Below, in pieces: positions 1-13,796 of a stretch of DNA of 64,000 nucleotides. Source of the stretch: Macrotis lagotis (lineage: Eukaryota; Chordata; Mammalia; Peramelemorphia; Peramelidae); NCBI RefSeq assembly GCF_037893015.1, contig NC_133660.1, positions 287,467,078 through 287,531,077 of the forward strand, in the 5' to 3' direction. The notes under the pieces were generated by a model that was not told the DNA's origin, made no database searches, and worked only from the letters and a program-made list of their open reading frames with translations. The translations under genes and the position numbers were made by a program. Positions within the stretch are counted from its first letter, which is position 1. Every line of letters starts with the position of its first letter.

Positions 1-2712
1 AGGAGGATGGCTCCTCACAATGCCCGCACATCCCGAGGAGTTTTTGGACCCTGACTGGGCAGTCACATGCCTGCTTTACCCAATCTGGACCCAAAGAGCC
101 AGATGGCTCCAGAAGGAAATGGTCCAGCAGATGGCCAGTTTCAAGGCTCCTCCATGCAAGTAGCCAAGCCAAATGAGTTCCTCTGATTCCAATTTTAATA
201 AGTCAGTGACGAGAGAGCCCTATGCTTTTCAGGCTCAAAATATTTTTAGATGCAGAAAGGAAGAAGAGTTAGACTCTCAAAGCATGAAAGGGATGCTAAT
301 GAATGGCCTAACTCTCTACCTTCTGGCACATGGAAGCCCAAGGAAGAATCTTGAGCCCTGGTGTCCCATTCATTAGTTGACCAAGATATAAACCAGGATC
401 ACCGACTTTTAGTAAATCAGGATAATCTCTAATGTTCCTTCCAAATCCATAAAATATTTCTGCTAGGCATAGAATTCATTGACAATTTTTTTGGAATTGT
501 GTTGCAAGATGCTATGATAATAATAATTAATATTTCTAGATTTGCAAATAACTTTACGTAGATTATCTCATTGGATAATGATACTCCTCCCTAGGAGGAT
601 GGGGGTTCCAGATATTATTGGCTCCATTTTACAGAAGTAGAAATTGGTTCTGAGAGAAGTAAAATGAGCCGTTCAAAGTCTAAGGGGTATGAGGCATGGA
701 TTTGAGCTGACATCTTCTTGACCTGGAGAGGTTTTTATCTCATTGCCAAGTTATATCTCAGCTATTCCCCAGTCCCTGGGAAGGACAGAATGACTTTTTC
801 TGGAAATGCCCCTTCTTTTTTACAGAGTGGCTTTGCTCCTGTGGTCTTCCATGCTAGGAATGGGCACTCTGCTCCCTGGTTCAATTCCTACTCAAGTGGG
901 TACAATGTTAGCCTTAGAACAGGCTAAACCTGAGTTCCAATTCTGCCTCAGAGAGTTACCCACGATAGGCGTTGGGTGAGTCACTCAATTTCTCTCTCTG
1001 ATTTTTCATCTCTAAAATCAAGGGTCCAAGGTCTCCAATCCTCTAACTCCCTTTAAGGTTCAACTCACTTCCTCATGCAGCACCTCCCCATAAGAGAAAA
1101 TGATCTTTCCTGTCTTTGGATTCCCTCTAGCTCTTTATCTGGTCCCTTCCCGAACACAAATCTTTCTCCCCCTTACATCACAGTTACCAGTATATGTATT
1201 CTGTCCCCCATGTTGGACTATGGTACCATCAGATTTAGAGGTGATGAGATGGAGAAAGCACTCAATCTCCCTTACTATTTTACAGATAGGGCAACTGAGG
1301 CTCACAATGGTTAAGTCAAGATCATATAAGTGGTTAATAATATAATGCAAAATCCTTGGCTTGATATCTAACACTTCCTTCCTACCCCACTCACTCCTCC
1401 CTCCCTTTCCAGTCTTACTTCATATAGGTTCCCTCATAACTTTTCAAGAGTCGATATCTTACGATGTTGTTCAACAGAACTCTCCTGCCCATTGATTTTA
1501 TCATCTGCAACCATCCCTAAACTGGGCTTACCCAAAGGTCAACGTTTCTACAATTCTTCTAAACTGCCCTCTCTACCATTATCATGGTTGTCATTGTCAC
1601 AAAGTTAGAACCAGCAGGAACTGGGGAAGAGACCTAGGTCTCTTCATTTTAGATGCAGAAATGGAGGAAGGGGAAGAAGGAAATAAGCTCATAGCATGTG
1701 TTAGGTGCTGTCTAAGCACTTTATAATTCTCCCTCATTTGATCCTCCTAGAGATTTATGCCATTCTCCCTGCCTTATAGTTGGGGAAACTAAAGCAGACA
1801 GCAGTGAAGTGCTCAGGGACAGACATCTACTAAGTATCTGAGGTACGTTTTGAACTCAGGTCTTCTTAGGCTCACTTCTCTGCCTATTATGCTATCTTGC
1901 TACTTCCAAAGAAAGTATTCTGTGACCTCTCTTTGTTGTCTCCACTGGATGCTTTCTTGCCTCACTTGAGCCTCTTAAGACCCCCAGTCCAGGTGCCTAC
2001 ACACCTTTCTTAAAGTTCCCGGCTGCTGGGGCTCTTTCTGATTCCTGATCTCTACCCACACATGCCCTGTTTCATCTTCTTGGGGGTTGAGGCTCAGGGA
2101 CTATTTTCATTTTTGCCTTTCTGGCCCCAGGACTTGGCACAGTGCCTAGTATGCAGTAAGCACTTAATAATTTTTTGATTGAAATGACTCTCAAATAAAT
2201 GAGAAGATAGCTCAACTAAATGTGTAGTCAGATTTTTTTTCAATGATTCAATTGATCATTTGTTTATTACATTTCATTTGTTTTAGTTTTAAAAAAAAGT
2301 TTCATTCTGAGGGTTGACAGTGGGAGGGAGACAATAGGATTTAATTGTTATAAGAACAAAAGATATCAATGAAATTTTATTTCGATTTTTAAAGAATTGT
2401 GCTGAGGACCCAGCCTCTGCTGAGCTAAATATGATATGTCCCAAGATGTTATTTCTAGAGGTTCCAAGAATGTTGATGATTAGAACACCAGGCTTTCATT
2501 CCAAAGAGATGATGAGGCTCAGGCAGAGGCCCAAAGGGGAGATGCCATGGGCAGGGAGTGAGCTGGGTTGGGGGGGGGGGGGACTGGTTTGAATTCCCAG
2601 ATGGAATTTCTGGCATCCAGATAGCAGGATTGTGGACCCCCTCGGACCCAAGGGCAGCTCCTCCAACTCATGCTCTCATACACTGATGGATGGTGTGCTC
2701 TAGGAGCTCCCC

Positions 2713-2714
<2 letters not shown>

Positions 2715-2756
<42 letters not shown>
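2715..2756. repeat. (CA)n microsatellite
   Basis: About 21 uninterrupted CA units. A G11 run lies 145 bp to the left at about 2571-2581. Confidence 0.97.
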
Positions 2757-2759
<3 letters not shown>

Positions 2760-3165
2760 TAAACACACGCAACCCTCCATAAAAATAGGGTGGATTTTTA
2801 AGGAAAGTCTACTATAAATAGTAACATGATAAATGTCAGCAAATGGAATGAAATACTATCATGCCATAAATTGACAAAGGAGCTGATTTGGATGGGGGGG
2901 CAGAGTGCAGAAGCAGTTTTTAAAGGAAGAATAGAGAACAGAAGGAAATTCAGAAAGAAGAAGAAACAGGTCAGACACTTCTGAAAGTAACACGTAGAAT
3001 TTAAAATAGGCATTCTTAAAAAATCAAGCAATGCAAAATGGAGGGTCGAGGCCCCATACATAGCCCTCTGGGTTCTGCTGGGGCTATTTAAATGTCCTTT
3101 TGTGTTTTTTTCTTTAATTCAGATTTGTAAAATTACTTTTAAAAAAAGAAAAAGAAAAATCTGAT

Positions 3166-3309
3166 CAGAGAGAGAGAAACGGTGGGGGGAGGGAGAAAGA
3201 GGGGGGAGAGAGAGATGGAGACAAAGAGGGTGAGAAAGAGAAAGAGAAAGAGAGAGACAGAGACACAAAGAGAGAGACAGAGACAGAGACAGAGACAGAG
3301 AGACAAGAC

Positions 3310-3346
<37 letters not shown>
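3166..3346. repeat. GA-rich simple repeat
   Basis: Purine-only stretch built from GAGA, AGAGAC and GAAA variants, ending in a pure (GA)n block at about 3319-3344. Long open frames on both strands here (Ser/Leu-rich or Arg/Glu-rich) are artefacts of the repeat. Confidence 0.95.
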
Positions 3347-3347
<1 letters not shown>

Positions 3348-3483
3348 CCACAGCTGAATTGTATAGTATCTCTTGTTTCTTGGCAGATAAAGCATGAAAA
3401 ATTCTATTTCCAGGTATGGCCAATGTGTTGATTTGTTTTGCTTGATTATAATTTATTTGTTAATAAGAAGGAACCAAGTTAAT

Positions 3484-3585
3484 GGAGGATAAGAGAGAAG
3501 AAGAGAGGAAAGAAGGAAGGGAGGAAGAAAGAAAAAGAAAGAAAGGAATGAATGAATGAATGAAGAAAAAGAAAAAACAAATAAA
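3484..3585. repeat. GGAA/GAAT/GAAA-rich low-complexity DNA
   Basis: Purine-rich run with a short (GAAT)n block around 3546-3563. Confidence 0.85.
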
Positions 3586-4329
3586 CAAAACATTTTTTTA
3601 AATATACACAGAAGAAAACAAAAATCATGTCAGGAGACACAAAGAAGCAGAACAATTGTGTTCCTCCTTTGTTAAAGCTATCAGGCACTTGCAAAATCAA
3701 ACGATAGGTAACAAAATCATGAGTTCACATATAAGCCTGTTCGCCTTTCTGTTTTTTGAAATGTTCAAGTCTTTTCATTTGTGCCTCTTTATTTGATAAT
3801 AAAAAGAAAATTTGAAAAATAAGTGTGAGCAATGCCATTAGCCATCAAGGGGTCATTGGGGCAGGGCAGAAGACAAGTTCTGCAGTCAAAGAGCCACCGT
3901 CAAGCCCCCGCTCTGTCACTTCTTGCCTGTGCCTACATCAGACTCATTGGGCCTCTATTTCTTTGTCTGTAAAATGAGGAGGCCTAGAACCCCAGTTCCT
4001 GCTGGTTCTAACTCTGTGACAATGATGACCATGATAATGGCGGAAAGAGCGGTTCAGAAGAATTGCAGAAAGCGCAACCTTGGGTAAGCCCCCAGCTCAG
4101 TGATGATCGCAGATGATTAAAAACCAATGGGCAGGAGAGTTCTGTTCAACATCATCGTAAAATATCAATTTGAACCCCTACCAATTACGCCGGTGGCTAA
4201 AATGAAACGTCAGATGAACTCTATTCTGTACAACGAATATGGATCTTAAACTATCCTTGAAAACTCAGCCAGTGTCTGTATTGGAAACAGATTCTAACAG
4301 TGATTCATGAAAACTGAAGAGAGTCAGTC

Positions 4330-4640
4330 CACAAACCTTTATCCTTCAAGCAGTGCGCTAACCCTTGGGGAATTGCAGATAATTCTGGCTCAAGCAGCTC
4401 ACGGTTTAATAAGAGAGACAACATGCCAATAGCTCTGCCAATGTATAGATAGTGGCAGGGTAAATATGGTGAGGAGGCAAGGTGGGGTGGGTTGGGGAAT
4501 CTCAATGGCAAGGCACTGGAAGTGGGCAGAGATTACAAAGGAGAGCAGGAAAGGCCTTCTACACAAGAAGGAATTCGAGGTGAGTCTTGAAAGGATCTAG
4601 AGAAACTCCAAAGAGGTGGAGGGGGGAGGTGTAGGAAGGA
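4330..4640 (+). repeat. Old dispersed repeat, LINE-derived by wording
   Basis: The wording (stock phrases around an aggregate length, a 'shipped' count of bases and a GGAGGTG tail) resembles segments at about 17090-17330, 18655-18790 and 45995-46745. All look like diverged members of one ancient interspersed family on the plus strand. I cannot name the family with certainty. Confidence 0.4.
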
Positions 4641-5315
4641 GATGACCCCATTCCAAAGACTCCATCTCCAAGAAGATGGAATGAATCCAGATCCTGGGAC
4701 ATGGTACCCTTAAGAGACTATAGCACCCACTGCCTTATCGCTTTAGATCTGGTTTTGTGCTCTATTGACTGGTCCCAGTTGGCCCCTCGTTCCAGGAGTT
4801 TATCAGCTCCCCCTATAATAGAAGGGTTTCCCAGATGAATGAAAGCCTGAAGCATCTGCAGAAGGGGGCCACTCAAAGTGGAGGACAGACCACAGAAGAG
4901 GCAAAGATTATATGGCAGATGACTGTTCACCTGTGGATAGGACTCGCTGATCTCTGAGGTCCCTCAGGCTCAGGGATTCTGGGATTAAATATGCAGATAT
5001 CTGGATATGCAGACCACCAGACACAAATGGGGGTCATTCCTACCCCCCCACTAGTTACACAGGCTTCAGCCTATTCAAATGGAGTGTTCCAGGACCTAAA
5101 GACAGTGGGAGTGTTGAGGTGTAATTGAAAGAATTAGTTTTGGAGTTAGAGGGTTCTGGGGTTCAAGTCTCACTTCTGGCAGTTAGTACCTATATGACTT
5201 TGGGCAAATCAAGCCACTTCCTGAACCTCAATTGCTTCATCTGTCAAGGGAGAACAGTTGAACTTGGAATCTCCAAAGGTCTCTCAGTTCAAATCATCTG
5301 AGGTTTTGGAGAATC

Positions 5316-5320
<5 letters not shown>

Positions 5321-5377
<57 letters not shown>

Positions 5378-5530
5378 GTCTCCTCTCTGTCTCCTTCCCT
5401 CCTTTACTTGCTCCCTCTTTCCTACTACTATCTCATTCTCTCCTGTCTCTGTTTCTTTGAGTGTCTCTCTCTCTTACTCTCTCACTCTCTTTCCATCTCT
5501 ATTCTGTCTCTGTCTCTCTCTTCCCTCCCT
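5321..5530. repeat. (TC)n microsatellite with degenerate TC-rich flank
   Basis: A pure (TC)n block spans about 5321-5371 and is followed by about 160 bp of degenerate CTCTCT/CTCTGTCTC sequence. Confidence 0.95.
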
Positions 5531-8136
5531 AACCTCCTCCCCTCTCCCCCTCAAAAAGATATTTTTCATCTTCTAGGAATTCTGGCTGGAGCCTGTGAAA
5601 CCCAAGGATAAAATCTCCTAAAGAGGAATGATGGGAATCACTCAGCACCTGGGCAGGAAGTTGACCCGCATGGCCAGACACCATTTTGTAATTCAGCTCC
5701 TCCCTTGGTCCACCCACACACAAAAACATCCTGACTCGTGCTGAGATTGTGGGTGGGGGTGATGGACTAAGTTGGGGTGGCTTATTTCTGAGGCCTCAGG
5801 TCCTCCAGGTGCTATTTAGGCAGTGGTTCCCATAAGTTCTTAGCATGGGTCTAACTCAGAAATTCCCCTGAGGGCACCAACTCTGTTTTGCAGAGGTGTC
5901 ATACCAGAAATAAGATGCAGTGAAAGTTCTCTCCTTACTAGCAATGACTCCCCCTTTCCTGGGATAGGAGCAGAATCCGAGGCTCACTGGGGCAGATCTC
6001 CTCTGTCCCTTCCTCTCCACGCTCTAACAGCTTCCTCTCCACCCATCATCTTGAGTCAATTCAACAGGGCACATATTCCTTGGTCAGACCAAGGTCACCA
6101 TCACCCCTTAAATTGGGACATAAACATCGCTGTTCCTTCACCCAGGGGTGTGAGATGTCCTTTCTGAGGGTAGGCTTGGCAAACTCTTTGGTAGTCTGGC
6201 ATAAGAGGAATGATGGCTTCCAACAAAGGAGGAACACTTGAAGTCTAGAAAAATGCTCCCGATGGATTTTATAGAATAGTGTCTATTGTAGCATTGTTAT
6301 ACTTTCTATAATAGAATACATTATTGATATATAATATGTTATCTCATTTATATGTACATGCCTGTATATTTTCTGACATTATCAAAAAGGTTTAAGGCTT
6401 TGCAAAATACGTTACATGTTATCTCAGAGATCCTCACAACAACCCTGGGGAGGCAGGTGCTTTTATTAACCCCAATTTGCTGATAAAGAAACAGAGACCA
6501 ACGGAGATTGAGTCACGTGCCCAGGGTCACACAACAAAGGAGACTGGCTGAGCTGGAGTCTTCCTTATGCTCTTCCCAGTGCTCTGTGACTCTCAGTTTC
6601 TTTGGTCATTTGCTGTTCCCTGGCTTCTCCTGATGGTTCATCTAGGGTACCTCACTTCAAAGTCACCTCTTTTTCAATGGGGATGGGCACTAACTCATAG
6701 GACACAAAACCTGGAGTGTTGGGTGGTTATTCTTTGGTTGATAAGAATCATGACAGAGTTTCTTGGGGCCTGAGGGCAGGGGTCCCACTTAAATATTGAA
6801 GAAGACTACACAGGTTTTAGGAGAGCTGGAGCTGAAAAGGACCTCCAAGGCAAAATAGTCAATCCAATCTGTTCATTTTACAGATGAGTAGACTGAGGTC
6901 CAAATGAGACAGCAAGAGAGAAAAGAAGAGCCCTAGTACAGAACAGGGGTGTCAAGATGGCCAGGTTCATCTCTCAGCTTGGCCAATGATTCAGTTTGAC
7001 GTGAGTAGTAAGTCACATACCCTTTCTGAGACTGTTTCCTTCCCTGTAAAATGGGGGAGTTGGATCTTGAAAGTTCCTTTTAGTTCTGAGATTCTATGTT
7101 CTAAGGTCCTTCTCAGCTTTGACATTACATGTCCCACCCTATAAGCTCTCCAGTGAATTCATCTTTTGTCTAATCTTCCGGTATTTCTGAGGAGCTTCCT
7201 CATGTCCCTTACCACATCTTGTTCTCTCTTGTTACATCCATCCAGACACAGACTGGCCATGAGGTCAACTTTGCTCTTCCGATATCTCTCCTCAGTTTGT
7301 TGGCCATTATTGGAGAGGATGGAAATGATAAGCTTAGATAGTGGCTGCCAGCAGAAAGAAAGCAGATGGGCCTTCCCCCAGTGACTAGACTGATAAAGCT
7401 GTCCCTTGTTTTATTCTTCTCCGGAGGAAGAGAACAAAGATGGGATAATGTGGTTGGAGACTCTGACCATCATGGGCCCATGGAAAAAGAGTTGGATTTG
7501 AGGATTGAAGTCCAGAACTCAGCCCTGTCACTGTGACCAGCATGACCTTGGAAAATGTCCTTTCTGGCCTCCACTTCTTTCTCCAAGATAAAGAGGTTAT
7601 GGAACTAACTTCTAAGATCTCTTCCAGCTCTAAATCTAGAAAAAAGATAGGTCAAGGCTTGGGAATTTGTCTGATTGTCTTTCTCTCCTGAGGGAAGGTT
7701 TACCAGCTCTCTTAAACCATAGGCCCAAGTTTTTTGGTTTTAAATTCCTACTTGCCCAAAGTAACAGGAATATTGAACCTAGGACTTCTGAAAACATGTT
7801 TTCTTTTCATTGTGCCACACAATGTAAGCTGATGGTGAATTCCAGAGTAGAAGGACAGATGATTCTAGGGTTGGGTAAACCAGGCACCAAGAATCTCCCC
7901 TTGAAAGATGGATGGCATTCCATTGACCCCTTCCTGAGTCCCCATTCTCATCCCAACTCCAACAGGCTTCCTGCCCTGGTTCTGAAAAAGAAAATCTCTG
8001 AAGCATATAGACTCATGAAAAAACCCATAGAATTTCTGGAAGAAGACAGGAGTCATCGAGTCTCATCCACTCATTTTTGAAATGAGGAAAATGATGCCCA
8101 AGGAGCCGAAGAGATTTCAATTAAAAAGCATTAATG

Positions 8137-8290
8137 GGGGGCATCTAGGTGGCATAGTGGATAAAGCACCAGCCTTGGAGTCAGGAGTACCTGGGTTCAA
8201 ATCCAGTCTCAGACACTTAATAATTACCTAGCTGTGTGGCCTTGGGCAAGCCACTTAACCCCATTTGCCTTGCCAAAAAAAAAAAAAAAT
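8137..8290 (+). mobile_element. tRNA-derived marsupial SINE (MAR1/WSINE1 type)
   Basis: Full-length copy. The head is CTAGGTGGCATAGTGGATAA, the RNA polymerase III B-box is GGTTCAAATCC, and the body ends TTGGGCAAGCCACTTAACC followed by an A-rich tail. Such copies are the main evidence for a marsupial genome. Confidence 0.9.
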
Positions 8291-8606
8291 GCTTCCTTTG
8301 TGCCATTGGGAAACCAAAAAGAGACAAAAACACAGTGTCTATCATCAGGGAACTCACATTCTATTGACTTGCCCAAGGGTACCCATTACAAAACAAAGTA
8401 ATGATCTAGACCCCAAAACCAAACATCTGACTCCAAATCCAGAGCCATTCCACTGCCCCAAGTTGGCATGGGATGCATTCGCCTTCTCCTCAATCCCTCT
8501 CTAACCTCCATTGCTCGGTATGTGATCTAAGGAATGAAGAAACAAGGTCAAGGTGAGGCCTCACCAATATGCAAAGTTGACAAAATATCTGTTCTCTCCA
8601 GCCAAC

Positions 8607-8665
8607 CATCCATCCATCCATCCATTTATTCATCCATTCTTCTATCCATCCATGCATTAATTCAG
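8607..8665. repeat. (CATC)n-like tetranucleotide repeat
   Basis: Degenerate CATC/CATT units. Confidence 0.85.
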
Positions 8666-10679
8666 TCATCCATTCTTTCAACAGTTATATTTATGCAATA
8701 TAGACCATGTCCTGACTCCCGGGGAGAGTGAAAGTTTCAGTAGCATAGGGTCTTTGACCCCTACAAGTCTAATAACAGAACTTTCATTTCCCCTTTTTAG
8801 GTAAACATGCATGGTTGTTAATTCCCTGGGGGGAACCTCCAGGAAACTTCTCTTGCCTAATCTTCCTTGGCTTCCCACCCTGACTCCAATTCTTGGGCTT
8901 CCATCCTGTTGCTCCCCAACAAATACCTTCCTACTACTGGGCTCTTGCTTTGCCTAGGCTCGAGCCTTTTTTGCCCAACTCAGTATGTACCACAGGATAC
9001 TCTGAGAGATAAGTCTCTTCACTTTCGGGAGTCCCAATCTGATTATTAAGAGTCCCCTGAGTATTTAGATAGGGCTTTCAGATTCCCTGGGTAAATATTG
9101 TCTGGCATCCTTGGGGGTTGAAGAGAGGTGGTGGCGATTAAGAATACAATTTGAGTTAATCTCATTATTTTCATGAAGAAAATGGAGCCTGGGAAGACAA
9201 AGGGAACTTGCCCAACATCACACAGCTATTGAGTTCTCTGCCCCCAGACGAGTGGCTTGTCCATCTACCACAATAGATAGTTCAGAAATAGAAATAATGA
9301 CATCAAAATAAAGAGGCAGGATGTGGTGAGTTCTACCAGGGTAGGAACAGCAATTGGTGACCCTGTTCATCCCCAGAGAGAGTCAGGGCTTTAACTCTAT
9401 GCTCAAGACAGAAATGGCCCATTCCCTTCATTTGAGTGCTCAGTATTAGGAAGACCCTGTCTACTCCATTCTCATCTCTATTTATGTCAAAGACTTCCTT
9501 TGAGCCAAGTCAAGCCAACAACCATTTAGTAAGCATCCACGCTCCTCCAAGTCAAGCCTTCAATATTTCTTCAGTTTCTCCTACGAGTCAATCAAACTCA
9601 AGCTAGGGTGCATTTATTGAGCGCCTAATGATACAAAGAAAGTGAAAAACAGTTTCTGCATCAAAGAGCTCTTGATTCATGGGTTGACTGTTATCTATGC
9701 TGTTCCTAATCAAAAATAGTGACAGATTTATAGCTTGTCAGTGCTGAAGGGGCTCTTTGTCCCACCATCTTATTTTACAGAGGAAACTGAGACTCAGAGA
9801 GAGGGAAAGGACTGACAGGAAGCAGAGTTAGGGTTCAAACTCCAATAATGGCGGTTGATTGAACATTCATCCTGTTATAGCCCACTGCCTTCCTTGCCTG
9901 GGTTTGGGTGATAGTGAGAACTCCCTCCCTCATGACAGCCAACCCAAGAACCATTTCTGAAACATCCATCTATGAAGGTCACGTGGCTATTTCGTTTCAT
10001 AACACCCTTCAAACCATAGCACCCCTTTCACACAAGAGGTGGAGACAGCAAAGGGCAGACCCATGAACACCAGTGGAACAACTCTACAGACCACAGGGTC
10101 AAGATCCTGCTTTCCCACACCTTACCGCCTCTTCCTTCCACACCCTACCAAAGATAGTCTAGAATATCATCTGTGAACTGACCTAAGGGTGCATCTGGGA
10201 AAACCACGGGAAGGTAGAATGGTTACCAGGAACCTTCACCAATGAAGACTATTCAACTCATACTGTCATCTGCTCTTTGACAAGGAAGACAGAACTCACC
10301 CTTTCTGGCTTTGTTCTCCAGTGCTCTTTTCATACATTCTCTGTCCAGTCCAACAGAAGCCTGCTAGTTACTATACACACAATTCCATCTCACACCACCT
10401 TTGTCTTAGAGGTTCCTGGAAGACATTCTCTCCTCCTCTCTACCTTGTGGAACCCCTTCTTCTTCCTTCAAAGCCAGCTTAGGCACCATCTTCTACACAA
10501 ACCTTTCCTGATTTCCTCCCAATTATTAGCAGCACCCTCTCTCTTTTGAGATGACTATATTAACTGGTATATGCTGCACGCTCCAGTAGAATTCCACCTT
10601 TCTAAAGATAAAGAATATTTCTTTTGGTTTGTTGAATAGATTCTAGCAACATTTCCTTAATGTCTCTTAAGCAACATTT

Positions 10680-10836
10680 TAAAAAAATTTTTTGACTTTT
10701 GCAAGGCAGTGGGGTTAAGTGACTTGCCCAAGGTCACACAGTTAGGTAATTATTAAGTGTCTGAGGTCAAATTTGAACTCAGGTCTCCCTGACTCTAGGG
10801 CCAGTGCTCTATTCACTGTACCACCTAGCTGCCCCT
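10680..10836 (-). mobile_element. Marsupial SINE (MAR1/WSINE1 type)
   Basis: Reverse-complement copy. The plus strand begins with the complement of the A-tail (TTTTGCAAGG) and ends with the complement of the head (CCACCTAGCTGCCCC). Confidence 0.9.
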
Positions 10837-11344
10837 TAAGCAACATCCTTAACACTTTTCAGGAATGATTTTTCACACTGATGTCTACTTTTTCCAACTA
10901 TAATTTACTCATATGTTTGTGTTTTTATGTATGTAATGTAGGTTATATATGTAGTGTATTTTATGTTTCTAATTATGAAATTTAAATTCAAATGCAAAAA
11001 TCTCAAGTCTTTTGAAGCCAAATTACAAAATCCTTTTTCTGACCTCTCTTTTCTCATCAGAAAAAGCTTCATTTCTTTTTGTCTAGTAAAAAAACACAAA
11101 AAAGAAATCTTCAACACAACTTCAAAAAAAACATCAAAAGAATCAAAGGCTTGGTAGATGAGTGCTGAAAGCATACTCAGAGTTCATACTGTCCAACTCT
11201 GCTGCCATTTTACTAAGAAAAGAGATCAAGAAGTGACTGGCTCCAAGGCCTCAGTTAGCTTCAATGCTTCTTGAACTCAGATCATCTGCCTCCAGAGTCA
11301 ATATTCTCTTCACTATGCCCCTCTATATCTTCCTCATAAAAAAA

Positions 11345-12180
11345 AGGTTTGAGTTTAACTAGGACATGAAGGAAGCCAAGGAATAATCCAATCTAGGGGG
11401 TCTCAGTCTTTTTTGTATTCCTGGTTCCCCTTTGACATTCTAGTGAAATTTCATCAATATTTTAAAAATATGTTGCCTTGCCAAAGGTTCCTCCTTTGGC
11501 AGGACCAATTTATTCAATCCTGAGAGGAGCCAGGAGGTGCCATACCCTTTCTTTTTCTTCTCTCTCCCATGTGAACTCTGCACAACATCTCAAGGTCTCC
11601 ATTTCTTATTTGTGAAATGAGGTTCATGGTCGAAATTAGCTGGCAGGTTGTATGTGGATGTGTTGTCTCCCCTTAGAGAGTAGGAGGGCTCTGTTTCATT
11701 TTGGGAATTTGTATCCCCAGTGTCCAGGACTGTTTCTAGAGCTTGCATATTTGTGACTGATTAGACATAGCAGAATTTGAACTCTGTACCTCTGATACCA
11801 AATTCAATATTTTTTGAGAGGAAGCAAATCTATTGGCAACCATAGTGTAGTTTCCTGCCAATGCTGGGCTCTTCCGACCTGGGTTTCAAACTGATAAAAG
11901 TGTCTTGGAACTGAAAAAAACTTTCATCAGTCAACAAACACAAGCATACAAGGAAAGGCAAAGCCCACCCTGCTCTCCTAGCTCATGGTCCAAGACAACC
12001 CACAAGCAGCTATGGATAGGTACTACCGGAGATCGACTCAGAGGGACGGTCCTCAGTTGAAGCAGGGGGGGCAGAAGTTTATCGTATACAAAGATTGGAT
12101 TTTAACTAAGACATGAAGGAAACCAAGGAATAATCTAGTCTAGGGTTCTCAAACTTTTTTGTACCCCTGGGGCCCTTAGT
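11345..12180 (+). repeat. Pair of about 95-bp direct repeats (11345-11440 and 12091-12180)
   Basis: Both copies read through a shared text: a TTTAACTA start, a GGACATGAAGGAA-type stretch, CCAAGGAATAAT and a TCTAGG boundary followed by TTTTTTGTA. They lie about 745 bp apart in the same orientation, with about 80-85% identity by eye. They are either two copies of one interspersed element or a local duplication. Confidence 0.7.
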
Positions 12181-12489
12181 GGAGCCTCTTGATCCCATCT
12201 CAGAAATGTACTTTTAAATACATAAAACAAAATGCAAAAGACTACAGAAATATGCATATTGGCATTCATTTATCAAAATGCTCATTTTTTTAAAAAAAAA
12301 TTCATGGACTGCAAGTGAAGAATCTAGTCTAATCCCCTCTTTTTAAAGATGAAGAAACTGAGGACCAGAGAGATTGATTCAATTGATTTCAATTGAACCA
12401 ACGTTTATTAAGTGTATAGAGCTCCAAGAGAGATACAAAATTTAAATGTTTTATTTTACTACTCTCCATCCTGATGGAACTGACAGTCT

Positions 12490-12525
12490 AATAATAATAA
12501 TAATAATGATGATAATGATAATAAC
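12490..12525. repeat. (AAT)n/(GAT)n microsatellite
   Basis: TAATAATAATAATAATGATGATAATGATAATAA. Confidence 0.9.
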
Positions 12526-12997
12526 TCCTAGATAAACCTCTTTTACAGAATACTTTTTACCCAGCCATCTCACCCCAAAGAGGTTAAGTGACTTGTCCAG
12601 GTAGATTCAAACCAAGATCTCCTGGTCCCAGCCTAGCCACACTTTGTAGCCCAGAAGGCTAATACATTTTAAAACTTGATAAGACAAGCTATACAGACAA
12701 GAAAGCAAATAAATGTTGAGTCCTGGCAGGACTCCTGAAGCAGATGGGGAGACAGGGAATGCCAGATTGAAGCAACTAATGGGGTAGCAGGTGCCCTCAT
12801 TGAATATCCCAGGAAACGGGGGATTGATCACGTTTTGGAACTGATATTTAACGGAACATTTAATGGTTCTTAGAAACTTGGCTGAGAATTGCCATGTTGT
12901 TATCATGAGCAATGGATCAATGGATCTGAATGTAAATAGAGGGAAGAGGCCCTGGGCTGAGAGTCTGGGGTCTGGCTCTGCCACCCAAATGCCTGCC

Positions 12998-13122
12998 CTC
13001 CCTTCCTTCCTTCCTCCCTCCCTACCTTCCTTTCTCCTTTCTTTCTATCTCCCTCCCTCCCTTCCTTCCCTCCTTTCCTTCTTCCCTTCCTTCCTTCCTT
13101 CCTTCCTTTCTTCCCTCTCCCT
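12998..13122. repeat. (CCTT)n/(CCCT)n pyrimidine-rich tetranucleotide repeat
   Basis: Degenerate CCTT, CCCT and CTTT units. The Pro/Ser/Leu-rich open frames across it are repeat artefacts. Confidence 0.95.
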
Positions 13123-13796
13123 GTCTTGCTTGGGCTTATAGCATAGTGATCACTCATAGAGCGGACCTCAATGCTAATTACTGCAGTTTAACCAGCTTCA
13201 TTTCTCCTCTTCTGGTTTGGTTCACCTCTTTTCTGGCAGCCCGGTGTCCTCTGCTCCTGGAGGCTCACCATATTGGTGCTGGGCATAGTGAGGAAATACA
13301 ATAGGCCTCAGCCACACCACAACTCAGAACTCCTGGACTCACACAATCCCCCAGCTTCCACTTCCCCAGTTTCAAAGATGCTGCCTCTTTCAACGCCCCA
13401 GGAGACTGGAAACCCACTGAGGCATATGGACAATTCTTCTCTAATCTAGTCTCACAGAGATGCTTGGAGCACCAGGAAATTAAACCTGTCCTATAGCCAG
13501 AATTACATACTTAGCCTGGATGGATCTGAAACAAGACTCAAACCCAAGGCTTCTTGGCTGCAAATTCTCCCTTTGCTAAACTGGATTAATTCAATATTTA
13601 ACCCCCTTCCCCAAGATAGGAGAATTGACCATCTCTTTCCTTTAAGAGTTTTTTAAAATTTCATAAATACACATGAAAAGTCAATTACATAAAAGAACAA
13701 AGACTTGGTAAATGAAAAAATAGTTAACATTTTTTAAAAAGGAAAAGTTGCCGCAGCCGGGTGGGGGTGGGGGGCTCTTACCTCTGAACCTGGCCG

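Noticed and set aside
2519..2752. Cys/Val-rich minus-strand frame
   Set aside because: Translation of the (CA)n microsatellite, not a gene.
7667..8080. 137-codon open frame on the plus strand
   Set aside because: No similarity to a family I know, no splice context, and the end lies in SINE/MIR-like sequence.
8137..8290. A tRNA gene
   Set aside because: A-box and B-box words are those of a tRNA-derived SINE; no cloverleaf with an anticodon loop and acceptor stem is intact, and the copy repeats throughout the window.
12607..12984. 125-codon open frame on the minus strand
   Set aside because: No domain, and a cysteine pattern unlike an SRCR exon of CD6; likely chance.
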